From contig CANGWH010000008.1 in assembly GCA_947457565.1 (NCBI GenBank), forward strand, positions 1-48,508: a stretch of 48,508 nt of DNA, in the 5' to 3' direction. The DNA comes from Flavobacteriales bacterium (GTDB lineage Bacteria > Bacteroidota > Bacteroidia > NS11-12g > UBA955). This document shows positions 29,423 through 38,858 of the stretch, in pieces. The notes under the pieces were generated by a model. It did not search any database. It was not told the origin of the DNA and saw only the letters and a list, made by a program, of their open reading frames with translations. Each line of letters starts with the position of its first letter. Position 1 is the stretch's first letter. A program made the position numbers and the translations under genes.

Positions 29423-30872
29423 CACCATCAAACCCATAAACCAATATACCAAAGCCTATTTCTTAGGAATCGGAGGTATTGGCATGAGTGCCATTGCCCG
29501 GTATTTATTGCACATTGGCTTGGAGGTTTACGGTTATGACAAAACAAGTACACCGCTTACGGATGAGTTGATTTCCGAAGGTGCAACCGTGTTTTTTGAC
29601 GATGATAGCCGCTTACTCCCCCAAGGCTGGATACAAAATCCCGATGTACTTTGGATAATCACCCCAGCCATCCCCAAAGAGCACAGAGCGTGGAACTACT
29701 TGCAATCGCAAGAAATTAACATCGTTAAACGGTCGGAAGTTTTAGGGTCTATCGCTCGAAATGGATTTTGCATCGCCGTTGCAGGAACCCATGGAAAAAC
29801 TACAACCTCTACATTAATTGCCCATTTGTTGTATACCTGCAATGTGAATTTCACCGCATTCTTAGGAGGAATATCGGCCAATTACAATTCCAATTACATT
29901 CAAAAATCGGACGGTGAATCTCTGGTAATTGATGGTTTAAAAAAAGAAATTATTGTATTGGAAGCCGATGAATTTGACCGTTCATTTCACCGATTAACCC
30001 CCGATCTGGCCGTTATTACCGCCATGGACCCAGACCATTTGGATATTTATGGTACTGAAGAAGAATTTAGAGAGGCATTTAATGTATTTGCACAACTCAT
30101 TCATGCGGGTGATGTTCAGACATCTAAGCAATTATCCCCCCGTGGTGCTGGATTGGTATTAAACGAAAAACTATCCAAGCAAATAGTATCGCCCCAAGGA
30201 GTTGAATTAATTACTTACGGTGAACGGTTAGAATCCGATATTCACTACCAACAGGTAACGATTACTAATAGCAATTATCATTTCGATTATTGCGAATCTA
30301 GCCAAACCAGGGTAGAATTCCAGTGCGGATTGCCCGGCTTTCATAACATTGAAAATGCCTGTGCAGCATTGGCAATTACCCATTATTTCTTACAATTACC
30401 CATCGAAAAACTGCAAGAAGGTATCCAATCATTCAAAGGAGCTAAACGTAGATTTGAGTATATTGTTCGAAACGATAATTACATCGTTATTGACGATTAC
30501 GCCCACCATCCCGAAGAATTAAATGCTATTATTCGATCCGTAAAGGCATTGTACCCCCAGCGCCCACTAACCGGCATTTTTCAGCCGCATTTATTTTCTC
30601 GAACCCGAGATTTTGTAGACGGATTTGCCGATAGTTTATCCCAATTGGATGAATGTTGGTTGATGGAGATTTATCCTGCGCGCGAACAGCCAATGGAGGG
30701 AGTAAACAGCCATTGGCTGAGCGAGAAAATACATACTAAAACAACCGTCCTCAACGGCGATCAAATTTTGGAACGATTAACTCAGGAACCCAAGGAACTA
30801 CTATTAATCCTTGGCGCTGGCGACATCGACAAATTAGTTACACCTATTAAAAACATTTACTCTGTGCTATGA
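29415..30872 (+). CDS. murC: UDP-N-acetylmuramate--L-alanine ligase
   Basis: FLGIGGIGMSAIARYL, AVAGTHGKTTTSTLIAHLL, EADEFDRSFHRLTPDLAVITAMDPDHLDIY, VIDDYAHHPEELNA. Confidence 0.97.
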   Translation: MHNTIKPINQYTKAYFLGIGGIGMSAIARYLLHIGLEVYGYDKTSTPLTDELISEGATVFFDDDSRLLPQGWIQNPDVLWIITPAIPKEHRAWNYLQSQEINIVKRSEVLGSIARNGFCIAVAGTHGKTTTSTLIAHLLYTCNVNFTAFLGGISANYNSNYIQKSDGESLVIDGLKKEIIVLEADEFDRSFHRLTPDLAVITAMDPDHLDIYGTEEEFREAFNVFAQLIHAGDVQTSKQLSPRGAGLVLNEKLSKQIVSPQGVELITYGERLESDIHYQQVTITNSNYHFDYCESSQTRVEFQCGLPGFHNIENACAALAITHYFLQLPIEKLQEGIQSFKGAKRRFEYIVRNDNYIVIDDYAHHPEELNAIIRSVKALYPQRPLTGIFQPHLFSRTRDFVDGFADSLSQLDECWLMEIYPAREQPMEGVNSHWLSEKIHTKTTVLNGDQILERLTQEPKELLLILGAGDIDKLVTPIKNIYSVL

Positions 30873-31672
30873 GTTCGTTAAAATTAGCCCTCAATAAACG
30901 GCAATGGCTGGTAGCCATCGTACTATTTCTGATTATAGCGATTTCAATTCTATGGAGTAAATTCTCCAGTGCATCCAAAAATCGAATTGTAAAAGAAACC
31001 GAAATAACCATCAATAAAAAAGGAACTTCCTATTTCCTTAATACTGCAACCGTGGCAGAACTCCTCCGTAAGGCCATGGGAAATCCTTCGGGAATGGCTG
31101 CGGCAGACATCAACACCCAATCCATTGAAGCCTTGCTAATGAAAAACCCCTTTGTTCAAAAGGCGGAAGCATACATTGGCCTGGATGGAGTATTTAAATT
31201 AAAAATAGAAGAGCGTAAACCTGTAGTTTTGATTGAAAACACCAACGGTGAATCCTACTTTTTGGATACCCAAGGTGTGATGATTCCCAACCAAGGAACA
31301 AACTTCCCCGATGTCCTGATTGCCAGCGGACAAATCATTGAAAGACTTAAACCCGGCAAGCAAATTACACAGCTAATGAGCAAGGAAGTGCTACGATTAA
31401 GCGCATTTATTGCGGCTGATAGCCTGTGGAACGCACAATTTCAACAATTGTATGTAGATAATTACCAAGAGCTGATTTTGATTCCTCGCGTCGGTAAGCA
31501 TAGCATTGTTGTAGGGAACGCGGAAGAACTACCCTTAAAGTTCGAAAACCTGCGTCTTTTCTACGATGAAGGCTTCAAAACCGTAGGTTGGGAAAAGTAC
31601 AGGCAATTGGATATTTCCATTCGAAACCAAGTGATCGGACGCGGCCCTGTACAAAATACTGAACAAAAATAA
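30869..31672 (+). CDS. ftsQ: FtsQ-like division protein
   Basis: Single N-terminal TM, POTRA-like region (NPFVQKAEAYIGLDGVFKLKIEERKPVVLIENTNGESYFLDTQGVMIP), position between murC and ftsA. Confidence 0.85.
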   Translation: MSSLKLALNKRQWLVAIVLFLIIAISILWSKFSSASKNRIVKETEITINKKGTSYFLNTATVAELLRKAMGNPSGMAAADINTQSIEALLMKNPFVQKAEAYIGLDGVFKLKIEERKPVVLIENTNGESYFLDTQGVMIPNQGTNFPDVLIASGQIIERLKPGKQITQLMSKEVLRLSAFIAADSLWNAQFQQLYVDNYQELILIPRVGKHSIVVGNAEELPLKFENLRLFYDEGFKTVGWEKYRQLDISIRNQVIGRGPVQNTEQK

Positions 31673-31713
31673 TACGAGACTGGACAATAAACTAAACACA
31701 AAAACTATTAGAT

Positions 31714-33090
31714 ATGGCTATCAATAATAACAACATCATCGTGGGACTTGACATCGGCACAACCAAGGTTTGTGCCATTGTGGGTCAAATGGCCGAAAAC
31801 GGAAAAATCAACGTTTTAGGCATGGGGAAGGCTCCAAGTTTGGGCGGCGTTGCACGCGGCATGGTTGCAAACGTCAACAAAGCCGTAGTAGCAATTCAAG
31901 CAGCCGTAGAAGAAGCGGTAAGACAAAGTCAGGTAGATATTAAAACCGTGTTCGTGGGGATCGCGGGACATCATATCAAAAGCCTACAACACCGCGGAAC
32001 TTTAAGTAGAAAACAATGGGATGCCGAAATCACTGAGGATGAACTAAACAAGTTAGAATCCGAGATGGAAAATCTTGCCCTATCGCCCGGAGTTGAAATT
32101 TTACACGTATTACCCCAAGAATATAGAATAGATGGCGAAGATGGCATTAAAGACCCTATTGGCCGCGTGGGTGTTCGCGTAGAGTGTAACTATCATATTA
32201 TAACCGGTGAAACGCACGCTGCAAAAACAATCATCATGGCCGTTAGAAAAGCCGGCTTGGAAATTGCCGATTTAGTGGTAGAACCTGTAGCTTCCGCAGC
32301 GGCGGTATTATCAGAGCCCGAAATGGAAGCGGGTGTGGCCCTTGTGGATATCGGCGGTGGTACTACCGACATCTGTATCTTCGATGACGGAGCCATCAGA
32401 CATACAGCTATTATCCCCATTGGTGGAGATCGCATTACCAAAGACCTGCAAGAAGCTTTCAGTATTTTGAAAGACCAAGCCGAATTTGTTAAAGTGAATT
32501 ATGGATCTTGCTACCCTACCGAAGCTATGCGCAACGAAGTTGTTGTAATCCCAGGCTTACCCGGTAGAGCCCCTAAAGAAATTTCCTTGTACGCAATTTC
32601 CCAAGTTATCCGGGCTCGCGTGGAAGATATTATCCAAAAAGTTGATTTCGAAATGGCGGTTTCAGGGATCCGACATAAACTGGGCGGTGGTTTAGTATTA
32701 ACCGGCGGCGGTAGTGCTATGAAAGACATCACCCAATTGTTTAATTATCATATCGGCTTAGAAGTGCACATTGGAAGTCCAGGACAGCACCTGGGTAAAG
32801 GAATGATAGACGAAGTGAGAAACCCCATGTTTGCAACCGGTATTGGTTTGGTATTGAAAGGATTTGACCTCGCCGTAAAACACGGAATGGGCATTGGCAA
32901 TACGGTAATCCACAAAGAGGAAGTGAAAGAACCCATGGACCAGCCTTTCTTCGAAGATGTAGTAGCGCCGGATCAAGTAGAACAAGAACAAAAGGCAGGT
33001 AAAACACCCTTTACCGGTGGATGGGGAGGTACGTTATTCAGCGACTTGAAAAATTGGCTGAAAGACGGAGAAGATTTTCAAGGCAATTAA
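31714..33090 (+). CDS. ftsA: Cell division protein FtsA
   Basis: IIVGLDIGTTKVCAIVG, VALVDIGGGTTDICIFDDG, LVLTGGGSAMKDI. Confidence 0.97.
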   Translation: MAINNNNIIVGLDIGTTKVCAIVGQMAENGKINVLGMGKAPSLGGVARGMVANVNKAVVAIQAAVEEAVRQSQVDIKTVFVGIAGHHIKSLQHRGTLSRKQWDAEITEDELNKLESEMENLALSPGVEILHVLPQEYRIDGEDGIKDPIGRVGVRVECNYHIITGETHAAKTIIMAVRKAGLEIADLVVEPVASAAAVLSEPEMEAGVALVDIGGGTTDICIFDDGAIRHTAIIPIGGDRITKDLQEAFSILKDQAEFVKVNYGSCYPTEAMRNEVVVIPGLPGRAPKEISLYAISQVIRARVEDIIQKVDFEMAVSGIRHKLGGGLVLTGGGSAMKDITQLFNYHIGLEVHIGSPGQHLGKGMIDEVRNPMFATGIGLVLKGFDLAVKHGMGIGNTVIHKEEVKEPMDQPFFEDVVAPDQVEQEQKAGKTPFTGGWGGTLFSDLKNWLKDGEDFQGN

Positions 33091-33109
33091 GTAGCGAAAG
33101 GAAACAACT

Positions 33110-34783
33110 ATGACATATTTCCAACCCGAAATACAAGCAAATAGGAATAACTTAATCAAAGTAATTGGTGTAGGTGGTGGCGGCAGTAATGCGGTAAACT
33201 ACATGTACAAACACGGTATTGAAGGGGTTGATTTCTTCATTTGCAATACCGATGTACAAGCGCTCAATAGCAGTCCCGTTGACTACAAATTACAATTAGG
33301 GATAAACCTCACCGAAGGTTTGGGTGCAGGTTCTATGCCCGATATGGGGGAAAAGGCCGCCATGGAAAGCGTGATGGCCATTCGCCAAATTTTGGAAAAC
33401 AACACCAAAATGGTCTTCATTACAGCAGGTATGGGCGGCGGAACTGGAACCGGTGCTGCCCCTGTAATTGCAAAAATTGCCAAAGAATTAAACGTACTTA
33501 CTGTTGGTATCGTTACTTTACCGTTTGAAGACGAAGGTCCACAACGGATTAATCAAGCCCGCGAAGGTTTAGAAAAACTGAAACCTCATGTAGATGCGTT
33601 GATTTCTATCTCCAACGATAGAATCGTAGATATGTATGGCGATCTTACTATCACACAAGCATTTTCAAAAGCAGACGATATCCTTTGCACTGCCGCACGA
33701 GGCATCGCTGAGATTATTACCAAACCAGGACAAATCAATGTAGACTTCATGGATGTGCAAACCGCCGTATCCAATAGCGGAAGAGCCATTTTAGGTACCG
33801 GTATTGCCTCCGGCGCTAACCGCGCAGAAGATGCCGTAAGAACTGCGTTGGATAGTCCATTGTTGGATAATGTTAAAATCCGCGGAGCTAAACACTTACT
33901 TGTTAATTTTACCTACGGCGATAAAGAGCCTGTTATGAGTGAAATTTCTAAAGTAAAACGCTACTTACAAGAAGAAGCGGGCCATAGCGCCCACCTAAAA
34001 ATGGGGATTACCAAAGACGATTCGTTAACCGATGAAATTTCGATTACTGTAATAGCCACAGGGTTTGAAGTTAGTAACGCTATTGAAAACCCCAACCACG
34101 GTCAGCATTTCCAATCCACGCAAACCGCTACCGCCTTCCCCGGCATTCAACAGGGAATTTGGCCCAGCGAAATGAACCAATCCAATACACAAGCTTCTGT
34201 TTTAGAAAACAAAGCAGAATCTACCAATACCAATAAACCCCTTTTCCCAGCCCCTTCGGCAGGCATCCCAAAAGAATACCCAATAACCAACCATTCCCCG
34301 GTATCACCTTCCCCAATTCAACAATCACCGCCGGCAGAAAATCAAGGGTTATTTAACTCAGCATTCAGCGGAGGTATAAACGGGTATGGAATTAGTAATG
34401 GATTTAACAATACCGAATCTACTAATATTTCAACCAGCAATTCCTTATTCAACGAATCATCGGTATCCATCAATAACCAACATGCGATGAATCCTGTAAA
34501 TCAGGTACCCGTGCCATTTGAAGCATTGAATGATTTATTCAACGATAATCCTCTATCCGATATTTTCAAGGAAAATCATCTCGAAAAACAACGCGGAAAC
34601 AGAAATAACGTACTCGATGATTACGACGTACCCGCTTATTTACGCAAAGGTATCAACCTCCAATCGGCTCCTCCCAGCAATAGTCAGCTGGTATCTAAAA
34701 TAACTATCCAAGAGGAAAACGCCTCCGCAGATAGGGATCTTACAATAAGACCCAACCGACATCTGCACGACAACGTGGATTGA
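33110..34783 (+). CDS. ftsZ: Cell division protein FtsZ
   Basis: IKVIGVGGGGSNAVNYM, FITAGMGGGTGTGAAPVIAKIAKE, NFMDVQTAVSNSGRAILGTG-type region; long Q/N/S-rich linker, DYDVPAYLRKGI motif. Confidence 0.98.
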   Translation: MTYFQPEIQANRNNLIKVIGVGGGGSNAVNYMYKHGIEGVDFFICNTDVQALNSSPVDYKLQLGINLTEGLGAGSMPDMGEKAAMESVMAIRQILENNTKMVFITAGMGGGTGTGAAPVIAKIAKELNVLTVGIVTLPFEDEGPQRINQAREGLEKLKPHVDALISISNDRIVDMYGDLTITQAFSKADDILCTAARGIAEIITKPGQINVDFMDVQTAVSNSGRAILGTGIASGANRAEDAVRTALDSPLLDNVKIRGAKHLLVNFTYGDKEPVMSEISKVKRYLQEEAGHSAHLKMGITKDDSLTDEISITVIATGFEVSNAIENPNHGQHFQSTQTATAFPGIQQGIWPSEMNQSNTQASVLENKAESTNTNKPLFPAPSAGIPKEYPITNHSPVSPSPIQQSPPAENQGLFNSAFSGGINGYGISNGFNNTESTNISTSNSLFNESSVSINNQHAMNPVNQVPVPFEALNDLFNDNPLSDIFKENHLEKQRGNRNNVLDDYDVPAYLRKGINLQSAPPSNSQLVSKITIQEENASADRDLTIRPNRHLHDNVD

Positions 34784-34807
34784 TAGCCAATTAATCCCAA
34801 ATCGAAG

Positions 34808-34840
34808 AAGGTCGCTCCCCACGGGCGGCCTTTCTTTTTT
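34808..34840 (+). terminator. Rho-independent terminator after ftsZ (end of dcw)
   Basis: AAGGTCGCTC-CCCAC-GGGCGGCCTT-TCTTTTTT; stem with G-U wobbles plus T tract. Confidence 0.85.
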
Positions 34841-34958
34841 ACGCAATGACACATCCATTATGTGCAAACGCCGTTGCAACCTGCTCAAATACTACGAATA
34901 CCCCGCAAATCTAGCTCCATCAGCACGGTGATTCAACCTAGAAACTTTAGTCTACACC

Positions 34959-36236
34959 TTATTTTCGAATATTTAAAGCCCGATTATATAATTCACAATA
35001 ACTACTAGCTACCCCATCTTCACCGTATTTAACCGACGCAAAAGCACGGTTTTTACTCGATAATTCCCGCTGTTCAATCTCCCCTAATGCCGCCCACTGC
35101 TTGATCCAACCAACCATACCTTTCAAATCCATAAACTCTCCGCAATACCCTAAATCTTCGGAAATCATTTCAGGAATTCCTCCAATACCAAAGGCTGCTA
35201 CCGGTAATCCCATGCACTGCGCTTCCATTATAGTTGTTGGTAGATTCTCTTCGTGAGACGTTGTTACGTATAAATCCGATAGCCCATAGGCCCAACGAAT
35301 ATCCTCCGCCGTTGACAATAACCCCAAGGATACATACGGCATCGATAACGTTACATGCTCCGGCCAACGATCACCTACAACCAAAGAAAACCATTGCCCT
35401 GGTTGCGTTTGTTCTAGCGAATTAGCAATAATCACAAATTCGTTAAACCCTTTTTTAGGATTCGATAAATTGGCAGAAATAAACAATAATACCCTCGCCG
35501 ATAGTGGAACCCCCCATTGTTTTTTCCGTAACTCGATAGAATCCAACGATTCACGACAAAAAAAATCGATATCCATGGGATTAGGTATCACCGAAATTTG
35601 ATTCACAAGTTGAAGGTGAGATCGTTGTATTGCCTGTTTCTTTAGCCAATCCGATGGCGTAACCAACTGTAAATTTTCAGCGGATAAAAGCGTCGTTTTC
35701 TCCTGAAATACTTTATACGATAAATCCTTGGAACTGGGATTGTTTAGATATTGGCAATTCCCGCAACCCGACGTGAAATTTTCACAACCCCGAGGATGGT
35801 AGCAGCCACCCGTAAAAGGCCACATATCATGACAGGTCCAAAAGACCGGCTTACCCATCGATAATAGCTCGTTTAACCCTTGTAAAGAAATAAATCCCTT
35901 GTTTACCCAGTGCAAATGGATAATATCTGCGTCTTTTAGCACTTGCCAATTGCGAACAGCTATCCCCGTTTTACCATGGCTAAACGCAAATCGTACGCTT
36001 TTCGACTTTTCGAACCGTAAAAAGTCGAGTTTTTCTAGGGCATGTAAAAATATTGCATACCACTTTTTAACAGTAGAATCTGCCCACCGCCTTGAATGCG
36101 CAGTATTGTACTCAAATATCCAATGCTCAGCATAAAAACCCTCTACTTGGTCGATTGCCTTGGAAAGTCTTTCCGCTGCTACATAAGCACCACCGGAACT
36201 TGCAGCATTTATATGTACAACAGAAATAGATTTCAT
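34959..36236 (-). CDS. Glycosyltransferase family 4 (Cys-rich subgroup)
   Basis: CHDMWPFTGGCYHPRGCENFTSGCGNCQYL; VTTSHEENLPTTIMEAQCMGLPVAAFGIGGIPEMI. Confidence 0.92.
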   Translation of the reverse strand: MKSISVVHINAASSGGAYVAAERLSKAIDQVEGFYAEHWIFEYNTAHSRRWADSTVKKWYAIFLHALEKLDFLRFEKSKSVRFAFSHGKTGIAVRNWQVLKDADIIHLHWVNKGFISLQGLNELLSMGKPVFWTCHDMWPFTGGCYHPRGCENFTSGCGNCQYLNNPSSKDLSYKVFQEKTTLLSAENLQLVTPSDWLKKQAIQRSHLQLVNQISVIPNPMDIDFFCRESLDSIELRKKQWGVPLSARVLLFISANLSNPKKGFNEFVIIANSLEQTQPGQWFSLVVGDRWPEHVTLSMPYVSLGLLSTAEDIRWAYGLSDLYVTTSHEENLPTTIMEAQCMGLPVAAFGIGGIPEMISEDLGYCGEFMDLKGMVGWIKQWAALGEIEQRELSSKNRAFASVKYGEDGVASSYCELYNRALNIRK

Positions 36237-37489
36237 TAATTGCGAATGTCGAATTTAATACTTTTCGACAAAGCAAGGGCTAATACAAACGCAACCATCA
36301 TTAAAATTCCACCCCCAAAATAGGGTAAGGAGGAATAATAATCGTATAAGAACCCTGAAACTAAAGGACCGATAGCCCGAGCCAAAGATCCCATACTTTG
36401 CAATAAACCTAGAATTTTTCCTTGGGCATCCGGCGGAGCGTTCAACGAGACCAATGAATTGATTGAAGGCATCAGCAACCCGTTGGCAAAAGCCAAAAAC
36501 ATTACCGCAATTACTTGAACGGGATAAAACCAAGTAGCATCGGGTGGTAAGGGTATTAACGTTAACCCAATGGCGGCCATCGGACAGCCCCAAATCAGCA
36601 TTTTCTTTATGCCCAGTTTCTTTTGAAAAACCCCAATTAAGCCACCCTGTACCACTGCACTAAAAACCCCAATCATGGCAAAGACATAGCCAATTTCGTT
36701 GGGCTTTAAATGATATTTCTCGTCCCATAACACACTGGCATTGGTTTGCATCATGCTAAAAGCAGCCGTGTAAATGAAACTCACCAAAAACAATTCTCCA
36801 ATTACCTCGATGCGCCAAACGGTAACCATTCCTTTGAAGGTTTCAGAAACTTTTCGATATTCACTTACTTTATCAACCAAACTCTCGGGCAATAAAATCC
36901 AAGCTAAAACAAAATTTACCGCACATAAAATTGCCGTAAAAACGCCAATATAATAGAGCCCTTGTCCGCCCGCAAGTTCACCCATTGAATACAATTCCCC
37001 ACCTATAAACGGTCCGAATACAAACCCTAAACCAAAGGCAGCGCCAATGATTCCCATTCGCTTCGCTCTTTCTTGAGGTGGCGTGATATCGGCGATATAG
37101 GCTTGGGCAGCAGCAATGTTTGCACTGCCAAATCCAGAAACTATTCTGGCTACCATTAACATCCAAAAACTACCCGCTATTCCCAATAAGTAATAACCAA
37201 TAATATTCGCAATTATGCTACCCAAAATGATGGGTCTTCTTCCTATTCTATCGCTTAGACTTCCAAAAATTGGAGCGAAAATAAATTGAATAATGGAGAA
37301 TACGCCCGCCGCTAACCCTACGGCAACGTTGGGAGAAAAGCCAACATGACTAATTTCGGCGAACGACTTTGTGATGGGAGAAAGGTTAGGAATGACAATC
37401 CCGAAACCAAGTAAATCAATAAAAATGGTGAGAAATAATATCCCTATACGTTTGTCTTTCATGCGAATCGCAATTTGGGCGCCATCCAA
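36236..37489 (-). CDS. MFS transporter (TetA-like)
   Basis: Polytopic; FAPIFGSLSDRIGRRPIILGS (MFS A-motif); FLTIFIDLLGFGIVIPNL. Confidence 0.93.
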   Translation of the reverse strand: MDGAQIAIRMKDKRIGILFLTIFIDLLGFGIVIPNLSPITKSFAEISHVGFSPNVAVGLAAGVFSIIQFIFAPIFGSLSDRIGRRPIILGSIIANIIGYYLLGIAGSFWMLMVARIVSGFGSANIAAAQAYIADITPPQERAKRMGIIGAAFGLGFVFGPFIGGELYSMGELAGGQGLYYIGVFTAILCAVNFVLAWILLPESLVDKVSEYRKVSETFKGMVTVWRIEVIGELFLVSFIYTAAFSMMQTNASVLWDEKYHLKPNEIGYVFAMIGVFSAVVQGGLIGVFQKKLGIKKMLIWGCPMAAIGLTLIPLPPDATWFYPVQVIAVMFLAFANGLLMPSINSLVSLNAPPDAQGKILGLLQSMGSLARAIGPLVSGFLYDYYSSLPYFGGGILMMVAFVLALALSKSIKFDIRN

Positions 37490-37944
37490 GAAGTGGAAAT
37501 AGTCAAATACGTATTATCCCTTAATTCGCCCAAATTATTTGCTAGGGAGTTAAAAACTAATGAATCCGCACTCAAATCTCCATGATTCAATGATGCTTGA
37601 ATTTGCTCAAGATTCAAGATTTTTGCCGAATTACAATACGATATATTTAATATTAGTCGATTAAAAAAATCGATCCTACTAGGCTCCGAAAACAACTTTA
37701 ATAACCCAAAGGCTTTATCGATACTACAACCCGACGGAGGTTCTTTGGATTCATCCACCCCAATTACTACGATGCTGCTGTGTAAAATTTCGGCATCGGC
37801 AGTAAGACCAACACCGTGGGCCTGCCAACCGGAAACAAATTTCTTTAGTTCTTCCAATAACGCAGATTCCTCCTCATCGACAAGTAACCGATCCGACTGA
37901 AATATCCAGATTCTGGAAGAAGCAGGTAATTGTCCTAAAATCAT
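37459..37944 (-). CDS. Conserved Bacteroidota protein of the family often labelled 'ABC transporter ATPase', without a P-loop
   Basis: LPASSRIWIFQSDRLL...GVDESKEPPSGCSIDKAFGL; no Walker A or ABC signature seen; overlaps the MFS gene by 31 nt. Confidence 0.72.
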   Translation of the reverse strand: MILGQLPASSRIWIFQSDRLLVDEEESALLEELKKFVSGWQAHGVGLTADAEILHSSIVVIGVDESKEPPSGCSIDKAFGLLKLFSEPSRIDFFNRLILNISYCNSAKILNLEQIQASLNHGDLSADSLVFNSLANNLGELRDNTYLTISTSWMAPKLRFA

Positions 37945-37945
37945 A

Positions 37946-38725
37946 TTATTTTACCATAGACTGTTGAACCATCTCGGCGATATCCATTACTTCAATTTGA
38001 TCTTCTTTATTGAAATGTTTAGTGCCATCTTTAAGCATCGTACTGCAAAACGGACAATTTACAGCAACAATGTCAGCGCCCGTCTCCAATACATCTTCGG
38101 TTCGTTCTACATTCACTTCTTTATTGCCATGCTCCGCTTCTTTAAACATCTGTGCTCCACCGGCACCACAACACAAACCGTTGGTTTTGCATCGTTTCAT
38201 TTCAACTAAATCCGCATCCAATCGCTCCATTATCATTCTAGGGGCTTCGTAAATTCCATTAGCCCTGCCCAAATAACAAGAATCGTGATAGGTAATTTTT
38301 TTACCAGCAAATGCACCTCCCTCGATGGCTAATCTACCCTCTTCCAACAGTTCATTAATGAGTTGGGTATGGTGAATAACTTCATAGACACCTCCCAGAT
38401 TGGGATACTCGTTTTTTAACGTATTAAAACAATGCGGGCATGCCGTTACAATTCGCTCAACCCCATAACTGTTCAACACTTGAATATTCTGCAACGCCTG
38501 CATCTGAAACAAAAACTCATTACCCGCACGCTTAGCAGGATCTCCAGTACAGCCTTCTTCGATGCCTAAAATTGCAAAATTCACCTTGGCTTTGGATAGG
38601 ATATCGGCAAATGCCTTACTAACCCGCTGCGCACGTTCATCGTAACTTCCGGCACAACCTACCCAGAATAGAATTTCAGGAACTTCGCCAGCGTTGATAT
38701 AATCTTGAACCGTTCTAATTTTCAT
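37946..38725 (-). CDS. CCG/cysteine-rich-domain (Fe-S)-binding oxidoreductase subunit (HdrB/GlcF/LutA-like)
   Basis: ILFWVGCAGSYDERAQRV, TACPHCFNTLKNEYPNLGG, HDSCYLGRANGIYEAPR, NGLCCGAGGAQMFKE, VNCPFCSTMLKDG. Confidence 0.9.
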   Translation of the reverse strand: MKIRTVQDYINAGEVPEILFWVGCAGSYDERAQRVSKAFADILSKAKVNFAILGIEEGCTGDPAKRAGNEFLFQMQALQNIQVLNSYGVERIVTACPHCFNTLKNEYPNLGGVYEVIHHTQLINELLEEGRLAIEGGAFAGKKITYHDSCYLGRANGIYEAPRMIMERLDADLVEMKRCKTNGLCCGAGGAQMFKEAEHGNKEVNVERTEDVLETGADIVAVNCPFCSTMLKDGTKHFNKEDQIEVMDIAEMVQQSMVK

Positions 38726-38798
38726 GTCGGTAATAAGTAGGACGCAATTTCGGAATTACCGAGGGATTTTTAAATTATTTATTTCCACAGATTGCAAT

Positions 38799-38831
38799 AA
38801 AAAAAGGGTTGAATCTAACCGAATCAACCCT
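38799..38831 (-). terminator. Rho-independent terminator downstream of the USP-like gene
   Basis: Minus strand AGGGTTGATTC-GGTTA-GATTCAACCCT-TTTTTT; stem with one mismatch plus T tract. Confidence 0.82.
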
Positions 38832-38858
38832 AATTTCTTCTAATCTTTCAAGTAAATA

